A DNA stretch of 64,000 nucleotides from Tetracentron sinense (GCA_015143295.1 CM026565.1:15870041-15934040); one strand, 5' to 3'; shown: positions 10,617-25,600, counted from the first letter of the stretch. Notes: generated by a model not told the origin, from the letters alone. Numbers and translations are program-made.

Positions 10617-13600
10617 GGAACATAACTCTAATGGGAACTAACCAGTGGCTCTACAGTTCGGTTCTGGGTTGGTTTTTTTCCAAACCGAGGCTCTATGGTT
10701 CGGTTCTGGGTTGGTTTTTTTCTAAACCGAGGCTCTATGGCCTAGGTTGGTTTTTTAGAACCAAAGTTCATTGGTTTGGTCCCAAAAATTCCCAGAACCG
10801 ACCCAAACCGAACCGTGTGCACCCCTAGTTGAATGTTTTGGACATCATTGTCATCACCCACATCTACGGGTGGAGGTATTGGGAGCAACAATTCTTCCTG
10901 GAGCTCTTTATTACATTTTTCCTGTTTGTCCCTCGATAACAGCAAATAGCATGAGGTTCTTTATCTCTGCTTCACTTCCTTAGAAAAGTTCAGGCTGTCC
11001 TTTATGTTCAATAAACCATTGGCTAGATGCTCCTTCAAGCGGGACACTCCATCACTCTTAGCAGCATGTCCGCAATAATTGCAAATGGACCACTTCTTCT
11101 ATCCATTAATTGGCCGTCTGCTTTGCCAGCTAATGCCATATTCCTTCCTCCATTCTAGGAAACTATACTGCTGGTTGCTTCAGAATGGGGTAGAGAAATA
11201 ACATTATCAGCATGAAGTTATACCACACATATATACAACTGGACATACGCAGATGGATTTCTTAACTAAAATTAACAATTAAGTTTATTTTCTCATAAAT
11301 TTTTATTTTGATAATTACTTTTAAATAAGTTCATTATTTAATTATAAAATACTACAGAATTGATACTAAGAGTCCAATCAATAACACTAGTGGGCATTTA
11401 TGTAACTATGAGATCCTATGGGGTTTAAATTTTTAGCTTTTGGAACACCTTTGAACCCTTAATATGTGCATGACATGGAATTTAGCTGAAATCTGAGCCC
11501 ATTTTCTTTAAAGCATTTTTCTGATTTCCAATATCGGGATGGGAAACAACTTCTGGAGATGAAAATATGGCTGGACAAAATCATCATGAAACGCTGTATA
11601 CTATCTATACAGTGGATTAATAATTTATCCATCTGAATCACTCTGTTGCTGTCCTTTTTTTTCTGTGGATTGTATCACTTGTTTGGACATATCTGCTCAT
11701 GGCTCTGACTTTTGAAGATGTTCTTGTAACAAGTGGCCACCACATTATAAAAAAGAAAGTGGCCACCACATCTTCCACTGCAATCTTGAAGATACTGTTT
11801 AAATAGATTCTTTACGGATTGAACAGATTGGTTATTGGCTCCATTTTTTATTGCTCGAGTATATTTAGCTATTCATATGAAATTCTGGAGAGTGGAGGTT
11901 AAAGAACATCACACCTTTGAACGCTTATGAGCTACAAACATATTTTGTAGCTCTCTGAACAGGTTGTAGGTGTCATGCTCTTCTCTTTGATATATTACTG
12001 TTTAATATCATCATTTAGCTGAGCATGCTTCTTCAGCTATGACATGTAACTTGATGCTTTTCTTCTTTTCTGGTTAAAGAACATCACACCTTTGAACGTT
12101 TGTGAGCTACAAATATATTTGGTAGCTCTCTGAATAGGTTGAAGATGTGATGCTATTTTCTTTGCTATATTACTGTATAATGTAATCATTTAGCAGAGCA
12201 TGCTTCTTCAGCTATGACTCGTAACTTGATGCTTTTCTTTTTCTTTTCTTTTAATATTTACATGGGCTTAAATATAAGGTTGGTAAATTCGTGCAAATGA
12301 GCGAGAACTTTCTCTGTCTCTACAGATGCCTTCTGTTGAATTTCATATTTCTGTTGCTTATCGGTGGGCGCTTTACCAAGCATGCTTGTGGTGCTTATAG
12401 TGATTTTACTTTTTATATAGAAGTTTATGGATGTGTGGGAAGATTACTTTCTTTAAATGCCTAAACAGATTGGAGGTTTCCGCTTGTACAGCTATATGAC
12501 ATTATGCAACATGTCGACAAACTCTGTTTTTCTTGTTCTTTTAAATTTTGTGTATACAGCTATTGCATATATGCGTATAATTGGATTCAATTGTTGCGTT
12601 TCTAAGTAAGAAGTAACTCATTCTGCAGAGATATGTTTGGATGGTGAACAGTGGAATGATGGGCTCTTAGCTACAATAAGGGAACGGGTATTGCTCTTTT
12701 GAATTATTTGAAGTGACTGGTTTTCTATTTACTCTCTTTATTGTTTGATCCGAAACATAGATCACTGAGATGGCTCAGGTAAGAAGTTCGGATGATTCTC
12801 TTTTATTTGATGAAGCACAGAATTTAGAATCTAGGTCTTTTTTTATTTTATTTTTCTGGCAAAGAAGATGCTGGAACTCTGTATGACCCATCCTCTTTTC
12901 GATTTTAAGTCCACGTTATTTGTTCACTGCAGTAAAATGCTAATTAAATTGATCCGGCTTCTGTATCAGGTTCATATGGAAGCAGATAGAAAGGCAATGC
13001 CAGGGGACACAAGCATGTTACCAGATCCTCACTTTCATGGAAAAACTACTTATAAAGTTGGAACTAAGGTATTGATATAAAACAATATATATTCTCAATG
13101 AATTGATCTTTTTATATCTAGAGTAAAATTCTTCCATGTCATCTAATAACAAATGTCTTTCATATAAGGCCTCTTATCTCTTATAGCCGAATAGGAAGAG
13201 ATTGAAACTAAAAGCTTGGAGAGAGTTCTCGCTATTTCCAAAGAATGTCTTTGGACCTCTTTTAGCAATGAGTCACCAAGCTCATTGGCAGTGAACATGT
13301 TAAACTTCAGTTTGGGAATTTTTTTTTTTTCCCCGGTAAATTTGGGAATAAACTTTGGATCCTACAGAAATGGAACATTTCAAGGAATTTACGGAAACTT
13401 TTTAAAAACTATGAAATTATGGAACATTATGAAAACATGGCAATCTAGGCTGAAATTCTGGAAGTGATACAATGAGCTCCATCCATACCCAACTTGTTGT
13501 TTAACCAAAATCAATATTCGGAATAGGAAAAATAATATAAATAAAATATATAAGCTTTCGTGCATGTTTGAAACAGCAGAAGTCGCAGCTAGGCCTGTAC

Positions 13601-16600
13601 CATGGTCTTTAATGTATCCCAATTAAAAAAAAAAAGATTGCAAATAAGGGCGCCTACAAACTTGAATACAGTAATGTGTCGCTCAAAGTTTCTCACATAG
13701 TGAAATACAAATTCAAACCACGTATTTACTATTATTTCCAAGAAATCTATATATGAAAAATGGGTTTTCATAATGTAGTTCATGTGACGCCCCGAACCCG
13801 CGCCTAGGGAATCAAGTTCCGAGACGCGTGTCCGTTCGTCAAATCATGAAGCGGAAGACTTTACCCGCAAAATGCGGGAAATTTAAACATTTATCAATGC
13901 TCCCAAAAGCAAATAATACCCATCACAAACCATTACAAACCATATACCGATTTTTACATCAAGTTTGTTTTACAAAATAGGCCCTCTATCACGCCAGGTA
14001 CAACTTGTACAAGCTTCCAAAATGTCCAGATAGACTTTTCACTTACTGGTCAGCAGCTCCAAGATCTGCTGACACAAAAAGTCAGTGAGCTATGAAGCCC
14101 AATAAAACCACAATCCTTCTAAACTATTTTCCACATAATAACACGCATCAATAATGATATAATAAGCAGTTCAATTTGCATGTTACAGTAAAATAGAACA
14201 GTATATAATAAATTGTGACCCAAGGTCACTTAGGGTTACGTCACCCTAACAGAGGTTCCCGACCTCACATTACTTTCCAATTATGAGGTTCAGTTATGAA
14301 TGTATTATTTACCAAATTATCGTTTCAATCATCAATCATGTTTCATTTCGAGTCCTAAGACTCTATTAATTGGCCACAGCCCACAAATGTTTAGCTTAAA
14401 GTCTCTAAATCATAACCATAATACATTGAGTCATTTAGACTCACACCGCTGTTCCGGCTTTCACCCGAACATGACAAAACCTTGGGTATACCAACCCAAC
14501 TCACCTGGAATCCGATGATTCCATACCGAACTATGAGTCCACCAACTCAAACAATACACCCTCTGAGTATACCAACTCAGACCACTTCGTATCCGAAGCT
14601 TACACACACAAATGGGCATTCACCCAATAAGGACAATTTTTCCATTCAATTGACTGGCCACATCTACCGTGTATTCGCCGCCATCGCCCTGGGTATCAGT
14701 TATGAAGGAACCCCGACCAACCTGCCTACCGTCACCTTCTGGCTAGTCTACGGAGGAACCCCGACATCTATACCAATGCTGACATCTCCTGACGTTCCAC
14801 CAAGAAGGGACCACGATAGACACGGTGCCGACATCTTCTAACCCACCAGAGAGGAACCCCGGACTATACACTATCTGATGTTTAGCCACTTTAAACTCCC
14901 TAGGACTCCGACATCTCCTGACTACCATCACGGAGGAACCACGAGCCATGCAGGACACCGCCACTCCTGACTTAGTCCAAGAGGCACCACGGACGACCTA
15001 GACAAACAGACCGACATCTCTCGACTATCAGTCACGGAGGAACCCCGGGCCTTACTGGGCACCGTCTCTCCTGACCTAGTCAAAGAGGAACCACAGACTA
15101 TACTTAACCCTGGTTAGATTTTCTAACCACAGGTTAACCCCAGTTAACCCAAGCCTCGCTTGATTAACTGAAATACTTGGGCCTCGCGCCCGTGAACCAA
15201 CTCCGGTAACACACCGTCCCGTTAGGGAACGTTTTCAAGCTAATGGATGTCTCCATAGCCTTACAAGACATGCAAAACAACTTTTCGTCACCCTAGAGTG
15301 GCGATACAATTTACCCGGGACCCGATCTGGGCTCCCCGAGGGACCACATAAAATCACAACATCATATAGGGGTCTTCGCCCCTTTTTCATTCACGTCAAA
15401 AAATGCATATACACAATGAAATAATATAGCAAAATTGGAAAAAGGAGAAAAAAGAGGGGTTTTACTTGTTCACGCGTTTCGAGGCGACTAGAGTCAAAAC
15501 GGACACCGCCAACGCGCTCGGAAGGATGATCAACCCCAAGGTAGAGCGCATGCAACTTTCTCTCTCCACTTTCTCTCTCTACCTTTTTCTCTTTCTCTCT
15601 CTACACGCAAAACGAGACGCCGGAGAAAAATCAGACGCCGCCAACGCGTCGGGGACGTCGAAAAACCTCAAGGGACCTCCCTTTCCCTTTCTCTCTCTTC
15701 CTTTCTCTCTCTCTTTCTCTCTCTTCCTTTCTCTCTCCTCACTTTCTCTCTCTAAAATGGGGGGCAGCATACTGTTCTGCAGTTAACCGTGAGAAGAGGG
15801 TGACCTTCATTTATAAAATTAAGGGGTTTAGATCATGTGCAAAACACATGACCATTTGGTGTGGAAAGGTTGGTTGACCAATACCCTTTGACGTTTGACC
15901 ATTTGCTGGATTTCCCATTTTTTGCATATATCCTTTGAAACCCATTATATAACCCGATTTTGACGAAACTTTAGGTGACCGAACTTGGGACAGTCGACAC
16001 CTACTGTAAAATTTCGGGAAAAATACTGAGTTTTGACAGCTACACTTTAGTCCGGAAGAAAATTGCAAAACCCACTAATTTCCTGATTTCGAACACAAAA
16101 CAGGCCGCCGTTTCTTCGTTTGAGATAACTAACTGCCGGCGACGACATTATCCCCACGGCCGAGACACGCATTAGTGCCAAGCACGGATTTCTATTAGGA
16201 TCTCCAACAGATATTGGGTCCCACTTAATTTCTGGAAATATGAAAATTTCCCGTTTTTCTCAATTTTATCACACATAATGGCCCCGCGGTCCCGCGAAAT
16301 GATACTTGACGGAACCGATACGGTAGGGGTGTGTCCCGGCAGTCGACCGGCACCGTGTGTGATTTTCGCCAAATGATACTGAGATTTCCTCGGTGCACTT
16401 CAATCCTGAGCAAAGTTCACTTTTATTAATTTAACAAATAATTAACTAATTAACCTCCATTAAGGACCCATAAACACATAATTTTATTATATTAAATTCC
16501 GGGTCGTTACAATCTCCCCTCCTTACAAAAATTTCGTCCTCGAAATTTATATATACACTAGTCATCAAATAACTGAGGATGATTGCTTCTAATGACATCT

Positions 16601-19600
16601 TCAAGTTCCCATGTGGCTTCCTCTATGCTATGGTGTTCCCATAAAACTTTAACTAGCTTAATCGTTTTGTTTCGTAACACCTGTTCCTTGCGGAACAAAA
16701 TTATCACTGGCTTTTCTTCAAAAGTTAAGTCCTCTCTGACTTGAATTGGTTCATATCGTATCACGTGCGAGGGATCATGTACATATTTTCTCAACATGGA
16801 TATGTGGAATACATTGTGAACCCTTGCCAGCTCTGGTGGTAACGCCAAACGGTAGGCTACACCTCCTATTTTAGCCAAAATCTCAAAAGGTCCAATGAAT
16901 CGCGGACTTAACTTTCCCCGCTTTCCGAATCGTACAATACCTTTTGATGGAGAGATTTTCAAGAAGACATGGTCCCGACTTGAAACTCTAAGTCCCGCGC
17001 TTTCCATCTGCATAGCTTTTCTGTCGACTTTGTGCAGATAATAACCTCGATCGAATCAACTCGATCTTCTTTGTTGTTTCTTGCCCAACTCAGGTCCCAG
17101 TAGTTTACGCTCCCCTACTTCAGTCCAACATACTGGTGACCGACAACTCCTGCCATACAAGGCCTCGTAAGGAGCCATTTGAATACTTGCCTGATAACTG
17201 TTATTATATGCAAACTCGATCAATGGCAAGTGATCATCCCAGTTTCCTTGAAAGTCCAGACTGCAAGTGCGCATCATATCTTCTAGAGTTTGTATTGTGC
17301 GCTCAGACTGTCCATCGGTTTGGGATGATAAGCTGTACTCATGTTTAGCTGCGTACCTAAAGCTTCTTGCAAGCTCCTCCAAATCGGGAAGTAAATCGCG
17401 GATCGCGATCTGACACAATAGATACCGGCACACCATGCAGCTTCACAATCTCCTTGATGTACAACTTTGATAAATTTTCCAAGGTTATGGTATCCTTTAT
17501 AGCAAGAAAGTGAGCCGACTTCGTCAATCGATCAACTATCACCCAAACGGCATCATGTCCACTCCTTGTTTTTGGTAACCCCACCACAAAATCCATCGTA
17601 ATGTGCTCCCATTTCCACTCGGGAATAGGCAATGAATTTAACAATCCAGGTGGTTTCTGATGTTCTGCCTTGACTTGCTGACAAACAAGGCATCGAGATA
17701 CATACTCTGCAATTTCTCTCTTCATGCCGTTCCACCAAGTTATTCTTCATATCCTGATACATCTTTGTACTTCCGGGGTGCACCGCAAAACGAGATCGAT
17801 GTGCCTCATTGAGCAGTTCATTCTTCAACTCAGGATTTCTAGGCACACAGATTCGACCTTTGAATCGAAGTATTCCATCTTCAGATTCTTCAAAATCACC
17901 CATTTTTCCTTGAAGAATCTTATCTCTGATAACTTTGATCTCCTGATCTTCCAACTGTGCTTCTTGAATCTTTTGTAATAACACTGGCTTGGCCTGAATA
18001 CTAGCCAACTTGGCACTATTACCCTGGACTCCTAGACTCAGATTCCAACTCTTGAATTCTTCGATCATCTTCCATCGCTCGGCCCTCATATATGCTACAG
18101 ATCCAACTGTCTTTCTACTCAGGGCATCAGCAACCACGTTACCCTTACCAGGATGATACTGGATTACATAATCATAATCCTTCAAGAATTCCATCCATCT
18201 ACGCTGTCGCATATTGAGTTCCTTTTGGGAGAATAGATACTTTAAACTCTTGTGATCACTATAGATCACCAACTTCTCTCCATAAAGATAATGTCTCCAA
18301 ATTTTTAGTGCGAATACTACCGCAGCTAACTCCAAGGTCATGCGTGGGATAATTCCGTTCGTGAATCTTGAGTTGTCTCGAACCATAAGCAATGACCTTT
18401 TTGTTTTGCATTAAGACACAACCGAGTCCCTTACTGGAAGCATCGCAATACACCTCAAATCCTCCAGATCCTGAGGGGTTGTCAATATTGGAGCGGTTGT
18501 TAATCTCTTCTTTAATTCTTGAAAGCTTCGCTCCCGAGATGCCGTCCATTCGAACTTCACATCTTTCTTAGTCAATTCCGTTAATGGAGCTGCTATCTTC
18601 GAGAAACCTTCTACAAATCTGCGGTAGTACCCAGCCAATCCCAGAAAACTTCGAACTTCAGTAACAGTGGATGGCCTTGCCCAATCGGTTACTGCCTGAA
18701 TCTTGGAAGGATCAACAGATATTCCATTTCTTGACACAATATGTCCAAGAAAGGCTACTTCTTCCATCCAAAACTCGCACTTGGAGAACTTAGCATACAG
18801 CTGATTATCTCTTAATGTCTGTAGCGTAATCCTCAAGTGCTCAGCGTGCTTCTCATGACTAGGTGAGTACACCAAGATATCATCAATAAATACCACAATA
18901 AACTGATCCAAGTACGGCCTGAAAAGACGATTCATCAACTCCATAAAGGCCGCAGGTGCATTTGTCAGTCCAAAAGGCATCACCAAGAACTCGTAGTGAC
19001 CATACCGAGTTCGGAATGCTGTCTTTTGAATATCTTCTTCTTTGACCCTCAATTGGTGATAGCCGGACCGTAAATCAATCTTGGAAAACACTTGGGCGCC
19101 TTGCAACTGATCAAATAGATCATCGATCCTGGGAGAGGATACTTATTTTTGATCGTCGCTTGATTCAGCAACGATAATCTATACACAGACGCAGACTCCC
19201 GTCTTTCTTTCGGACAAATAACACCGGGCTCCCCATGGTGAAACACTAGGACGGATCAAGCCCTTATCTAATAGGTCTTGCAATTGAATCTTCAGTTCTT
19301 GCAACTCAGCCGGAGCCATCCGATACGGTGTTTTAGATATCGAGTCTACACCCGGAGTAACATCGATTGTAAAATCGATTTCTCTAGTAGGAGGGAGTCC
19401 TGGTAATTCATCAGGAAACACATCTCGAAACTCTCTGACCACCGGGGTATTCCCTAAAGTGTCATCTTCATCTTTATCGACCACCACTGCAGCTAAATAC
19501 CCAGTACACCCCTTGTCTAGAAGGTGACATGCTTTAATTGCGGATATTAGCTTGGGTGCTTGACCTCGGATAATCCCCTGCATTTCGAACTCTGGGATGT

Positions 19601-22600
19601 CCGGAATTCGAAATATCACTTTCTTGGCATTACAATCTACCACTGCATGGTAATTAGCCAACCAATCCATCCCTAGGATAACATCATAATCCTTCATGTC
19701 TAACACGATCAGATCTACTAACATCCGTACACTATTGACAAGTATGGGACACCTATCATAGACTGTTTTTGTGCACAGAACTTTCCCTGATGGTGTAGAT
19801 ACAGACATCATGCTTTTGAGTGTATCAGGCTTGTAACTTATGTGTTTAGCAAAACGAGTAGAGACAAACGAATGTGTGCACCAGTGTCAATCAAAGCATA
19901 AGCAGGTACTTGAAATACTAAAAGTTTACCTTCGATGACACCTTCGGTCTGCTGTGCCTCTTCCTGGGTAATTGCAAACACTCTTCCTTTTCCGCCTTCC
20001 AACGCTAGTGGTTGAGCCTTAGGGCAATCCTTCTTGAAGTGTCCAGGCTTTCCGCACTGGAAGCAAACCTTCGCTCTACAGTCCTTGGTCAAATGACCCT
20101 GACCACATTTCTCGCACTTAAGCCCCAATCTTCCTGTAGACCCTTGGTTTTTCATGTCCTCGAACTTTCTTTTCCCAGTAAACTGCCGGTTATTCTCCTT
20201 TATCCAGGGCTTCCCAACTGTCCCTTTGCCTTTGCCAGCACTAGACTGTGCCAGTTCTTCATGCACTCGCTCTACTCTGAGTGCTCTATCTAATATCTCT
20301 GAGAAGGAGGTAAATCGTTGAGCTGCCAATTTCCCTCTGATAGCCGGCTTCAATCCTTCTTCAAATTTCTCAACCCTCCACTGCTCATCCTCGACAAATC
20401 TTGCAGCGAACCTCGAGAGTTGATTAAACTTTTGTTCATACTCGCTAACCGACATGTTTCCTTGGGTCAGCTGAAGAAACTCCATCTCTTTCCTCTTTTT
20501 CATCGACGCTGAAAAATAGCGCTCATAAAACAATTCAGTAAATCTTGCCCAAGTCACGGGCCTCTGATGCGGTGGAACTGTCCTTTCCACTGTGGTCCAC
20601 CAATGTTCCGCTTCTCCTTCAAGTAGAAAGATAGCGAACTCGGGCTTGTCATTTTCTGGCAAGGACATAGCCCTAAAAACTTTTTCCAGACTTCTGATCC
20701 AATTCTCCGCCTTCAGCGGATCAGTCGTGCCCGAAAAGGCTGACGGTCCAAGCCTTTTAAACTTTTCCAATCGGGTCACATTCCCATGCTCTGGCATGGT
20801 AGCAATGGGGGACCTACTATTCCCATTTCCATTCATATTCTGGGCCTGTTGTTGCTGAATTAGGTTGGCTAGGGCGTAATAGCCTCGAATGCCCCAGCCA
20901 AGGTATTTTCCGGGTGCTCGTCGAGGTGGCATGATTCACCTATAATTATAAAGTAACGAACTTTTAATAATAAAATGAAACTGAAATGCATTGAGAATTC
21001 GATATCCAAAAAGAGACATTTCATTCATTTCATCTTTAATATATACAAACAACACTGTACTATATAGTACACCAGCGTATACAAAACATCATGTAGCTGT
21101 ACACATACAAAAAGTGATCTAATGATGGAAAGATCGAGTAGGGCATCTATTATATTCCAAAACCATACAGAAGCGCTACAGTCTCCCCTCCTGACTCCCT
21201 ACTCCTGCATCTAAACCTCAGTCGAGGTAGAGGACTACTCGCCTCCACCGACTTCTTCTTATTCTGCTTACGGTTGTTCAAAATCGCACGATACTCTTGC
21301 CGTAAGCCTCTTAGATGATAGAGGTGGAGGTATCCAACCAGTCCCATCCGGACTAGGCCTAATATCTGCCAGTGCCCGCTTGACCTGCCTTAAAATCTCA
21401 CGACGTACCCGAGCCGGTACTGCAAGCTCCATCAGACGGGGGAGGCATCCAGGCAGTTCCGTCCGGATTTATCCGGACAGCCTTCGGCTTAATGGCCGCC
21501 TTGATTCGCTGAGTCATCCCAAGCCACTGTGGATAACGGCGACTCAATATGGCTGCCATCTGCTCATAATGCTGCCAATCCTCCTTAGTGGGGACTCTGT
21601 GCATTAACGGCATCCCTGCACATACACACAATTTCCAAATCACTATCTGATTTCGAAATAGGTGATGTACAGTAATACATCTAACCACACAACTAAAAAT
21701 CATGTACTACGGTATTTCTGAACAAGTATGGTTTGTTATGATGGTTTATTGCTCTTAGGCTCTGATACCAATTGTGACGCCCCGAACCCGCGCCTAGGGA
21801 ATCAAGTTCCGAGACGCGTGTCCGTTCGTCAAATCATGCAAGCGGAAGACTTTACCCGCAAAAATACGGGAAATTTAAACATTTATCAGATGCTCCCAAA
21901 AAGCAAATAATACCTGTCATCACAATAGCCATTATACAAACCATATACCTGTAGTATTTACATCAAGTTTGTTTTACAAAAGTAGGCGCCTCTATCACGC
22001 CAGGTACAACTTGTACAAGCTTCCAAAATGTCCAGATAGACTTTTCACTTACTGGTCAGCAGCTCAAGATCTGCTGACACAAAAAGTCAGTGAGCTATGA
22101 AGCCCAATAAAACCACAATCCTTCTAAACTATTTTCCACATAATAACACGCATCAATAATGATATAATAAGCAGTTCAATTTGCATGTTACAGTAAAATA
22201 GAACAGTATATAATAAATTGTGACCCAAGGTCACTTAGGGTTACGTCACCCTAACAGAGGTTCCCGACCTCACATTACTTTCCAATTATGAGGTTCAGTT
22301 ATGAATGTATTATATTACCAAATTATCGTTTCAATCATCAATCATGTTTCATTTCGAGTCCTAAGACTCTATTAATTGGCCACAGCCCACAAATGTTTAG
22401 CTTAAAGTCTCTAAATCATAACCATAATACATTGAGTCATTTAGACTCACACACGCTGTTCCGGCTTTCACCCGAACATGACAAAACCTTGGGTATACCA
22501 ACCCAACTCACCTGGAATCCGATGATTCCATACCGAACTATGAGTCCACCAACTCAAACAAATACACCAACTCTGAGTATACCAACTCAGACCACTTCGT

Positions 22601-25600
22601 ATCCGAAGCTTACACACACAACATGGGCATTCACCCAATAAGGACATATTTTTCCATTCAATTGACTGGCCACATCTACCGTGTATTCGCCGCCATCGCC
22701 CTGGGTATCAGTTATGAAGGAACCCCGACCAACCTGCCTACCGTCACCTTCTGGCTAGTCTACGGAGGAACCCCGACATCTATACCAATGCTGACATCTC
22801 CTGACGTTCCACCAAGAAGGGACCACGATAGACACGGTGCCGACATCTTCTAACCCATCCAGAGAGGAACCCCGGACTATACACTATCTGATGTTTAGCC
22901 ACTTTAAACTCCCTAGGACTCCGACATCTCCTGACTACCAGTCACGGAGGAACCACGAGCCATGCAGGACACCGCCACTCCTGACTTAGTCCAAGAGGCA
23001 CCACGGACGACCTAGACAAACAGACCGACATCTCTCGACTATCAGTCACGGAGGAACCCCGGGCCTTACTGGGCACCGTCTCTCCTGACCTAGTCAAAGA
23101 GGAACCACGGACTATACTTAACCCTGGTTAGATTTTCTAACCACAGGTTAACCCCAGTTAACCCAAGCCTCGCTTGATTAACTGAAATACTTGGGCCTCG
23201 CGCCCGTGAACCAACTCCGGTAACACACCGTCCCGTTAGGGAACGTTTTCAAGCTAATGGATGTCTCCATAGCCTTACAAGACATGCAAAACAACTTTTC
23301 GTCACCCTAGAGTGGCGATACAATTTACCCGGGACCCGATCTGGGCTCCCCGAGGGACCACATAAAATCACAACATCATATAGGGGTCTCCGCCCCTTTT
23401 TCATTCACGTCAAAAGACATGCATATACATCACATGAAATAATATAGCAAAATAAGCGGAAAAAAGAGAAGAAAAGATAGGGGTTTTACTTGCTTCACGC
23501 GTTTCGAGGCGACTAGAGTCGAAACGGACACCGCCAACGCGCTCGGAAGGATGATCAACCCCAAGGTAGAGCGCATGCAACTTTCTCTCTCAACTTTCTC
23601 TCTCTACCTTTTTCTCTTTCTCTCTCTACACGCAAAACGAGACGCCGGAGAGAAAATCAGACGCCGCCAACGCGTCGGGGACGTCGAAAAACCTCAAGGA
23701 GACCTCCCTTTCCCTTTCTCTCTCTTCCTTTCTCTCTCCTCTTTCTCTCTCCTCCTTTCTCTCTCCTCACTTTCTCTCTCTAAAATGGTTGGGGCAGCAT
23801 ACTGTGTCTGCAGCTCTAAACCGTGAGCAAATGAGGGGCTGACCTTCATTTATATAAACCTTAAATGGGGTTTAGATCATGTGCAAAAGCACATGATCCA
23901 TTTGGTGTGGAAAGGTGTGGTTGACCAAGTCAACCACTTTGACTAGTTTGACCAGTTTGACTGGATTTTCCCATTTTTCATGCATATATCCTTTGAAACC
24001 CTATTATATAACGCCTGATTTTGATGAAACTTCAGGTGACCGAACTTGGGACAGCTCGACACCTACTGTAAAAATTTCGGAGAAAAATACTGAGTTTTGA
24101 CAGCTACACTTTAGTCCGGAAGAAAATTGCAAAACCCACTAATTTCCTGATTTCGAACACAAAACAGGCCGCCGTTCTTCGTTTGAGATAACTAACTGCC
24201 GTGACGACAGACATTAGTCCCCACGGCCGACCGACACGCATTAGTGCTAACCGCACGGATTTCTATTAGGATCTCCAACAGATATTGGGTCCCACTTAAT
24301 TTCTGGAAATATGGAAATTTTCTCATTTTTCTCAATTTTATCACACATAATGGCCCCGCGGTCCCGCGAAATGATACCTGACGGAACCGATATGGTAGGG
24401 GTGTGTCCCGGCAGTCGACCGGCACACGGTGTGTGATTTTCACCAAAAGATACTGAAATTTCCTCGGTGCACTTCAATCTCGAGCAAAGTTCATTTTTTA
24501 TTAATTTAACAAATAATTAACTAATTAACCTCCATTAAGGACCCATAAACACATAATTTTATTATATTAAAATTCCGGGTCGTTACAGTTCACATTTATG
24601 TTTATTTCTAATTTTTTAATAAAATATCATTTTAACTAAAACTTAAGTATTAATGGTACCTTTGAATTACTAACTGTACATGTCACATTTATGTTCATGT
24701 GAGATCAGGAAAGCCCACTATACATGCTAGACTTCTAATGGGGCTCCCTCTATGGGCCTTAGATGAGGCTTTGCTCCTTCTGGATATGTTAACTGTTGGA
24801 TTCTCAACATACTCATCGAATCTCTCCTTCCTTGAAGAACTCATCCTCATCAAGTTTTGGTACAGGGATGCTTCTTTAATTCCATGTATCATGGCCTCGT
24901 TGAAAGCTACAACTTCCTTTAGTTTTTGTTGGACTTGAGCCATCCCTTGAATTGAAATTTGCTTGCAAGATGCTCTAATATCGGCCTCGTTATTCTATGC
25001 ATTCCCATATCCTTCTCGTCAGGCAAACTTGTCGGGCACATGAAGTCACTTATTCTTAATGTACCTTCTTAACAGGGCTTCTGAGGTTTCAGTATGGTTC
25101 TCCTGTCGTTGTGCTGGAAAGCGTGTGTTCCCCCATCCATCATGCAACTTGTGGTGATACTGGCAGCTCTTTCATCAACTTGAGTACCTTTCCTTGAGTT
25201 TGACCACCCGTGGGATTATTCAATATGGTGTTTGTATTCTCCATTAGGAATTCTATCCTCCCTTTGAGCTTTAGAAGATTTTCATCTTGCTTAGCTTGAG
25301 AGAGTTATGTAAGATTTACCAATTAACACTCTTAGTATGCACCATATCTTGTCAGATTCCTAGATGAAGGAATTCACTATGATATCGATCAAATTTGGAT
25401 TCGTACTACTCATTAGCGGGCCTCATGGCCTTTTAACTGTTGTAATCTTAAGAATATATACTTTTTCTATGTAAGAGGTTTCCTAAGGTTCTATTTATTT
25501 TTTGCTGATCGGTAAAAGAAAATTCTATTAACAAGAAAAGGGAATACATGGGGAGGTTCATCAGATATTGAACATACAAAACGAAAAGGACAGATAACCA

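Larger units (their letters stand above)
13783..24587 (-). mobile_element. Gypsy-1: near-complete Tekay/Del-like LTR retrotransposon
   Basis: The 10.8-kb element lies antisense to the host gene, bounded by a perfect 5-bp duplication GTTCA (13778-13782 and 24588-24592). Read on the minus strand it has, in order: 5' LTR (21773-24587), initiator-Met primer site, an unusual leader reading frame, gag, protease, RT, RNase H, integrase with a chromodomain-like end, a polypurine tract, and 3' LTR (13783-16511). The pol region carries at least seven frameshifts, so it is not autonomous as written. LTR substitutions are few, which implies a recent insertion. The LTRs do differ by many 1-3 base gaps. 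Confidence 0.95.

Noticed and set aside
14482-14841. 119-codon frame, and similar frames near 22288-22853 and 15466-15786
   Set aside because: They lie in the Gypsy-1 LTRs, in subrepeats and CT-rich sequence. The two LTR copies do not keep the same frame.
24695-24943. 82-codon minus-strand frame that looked protein-like
   Set aside because: Not promoted to a gene: no recognised family and flanks full of stops. It is kept only as a possible retroelement remnant.
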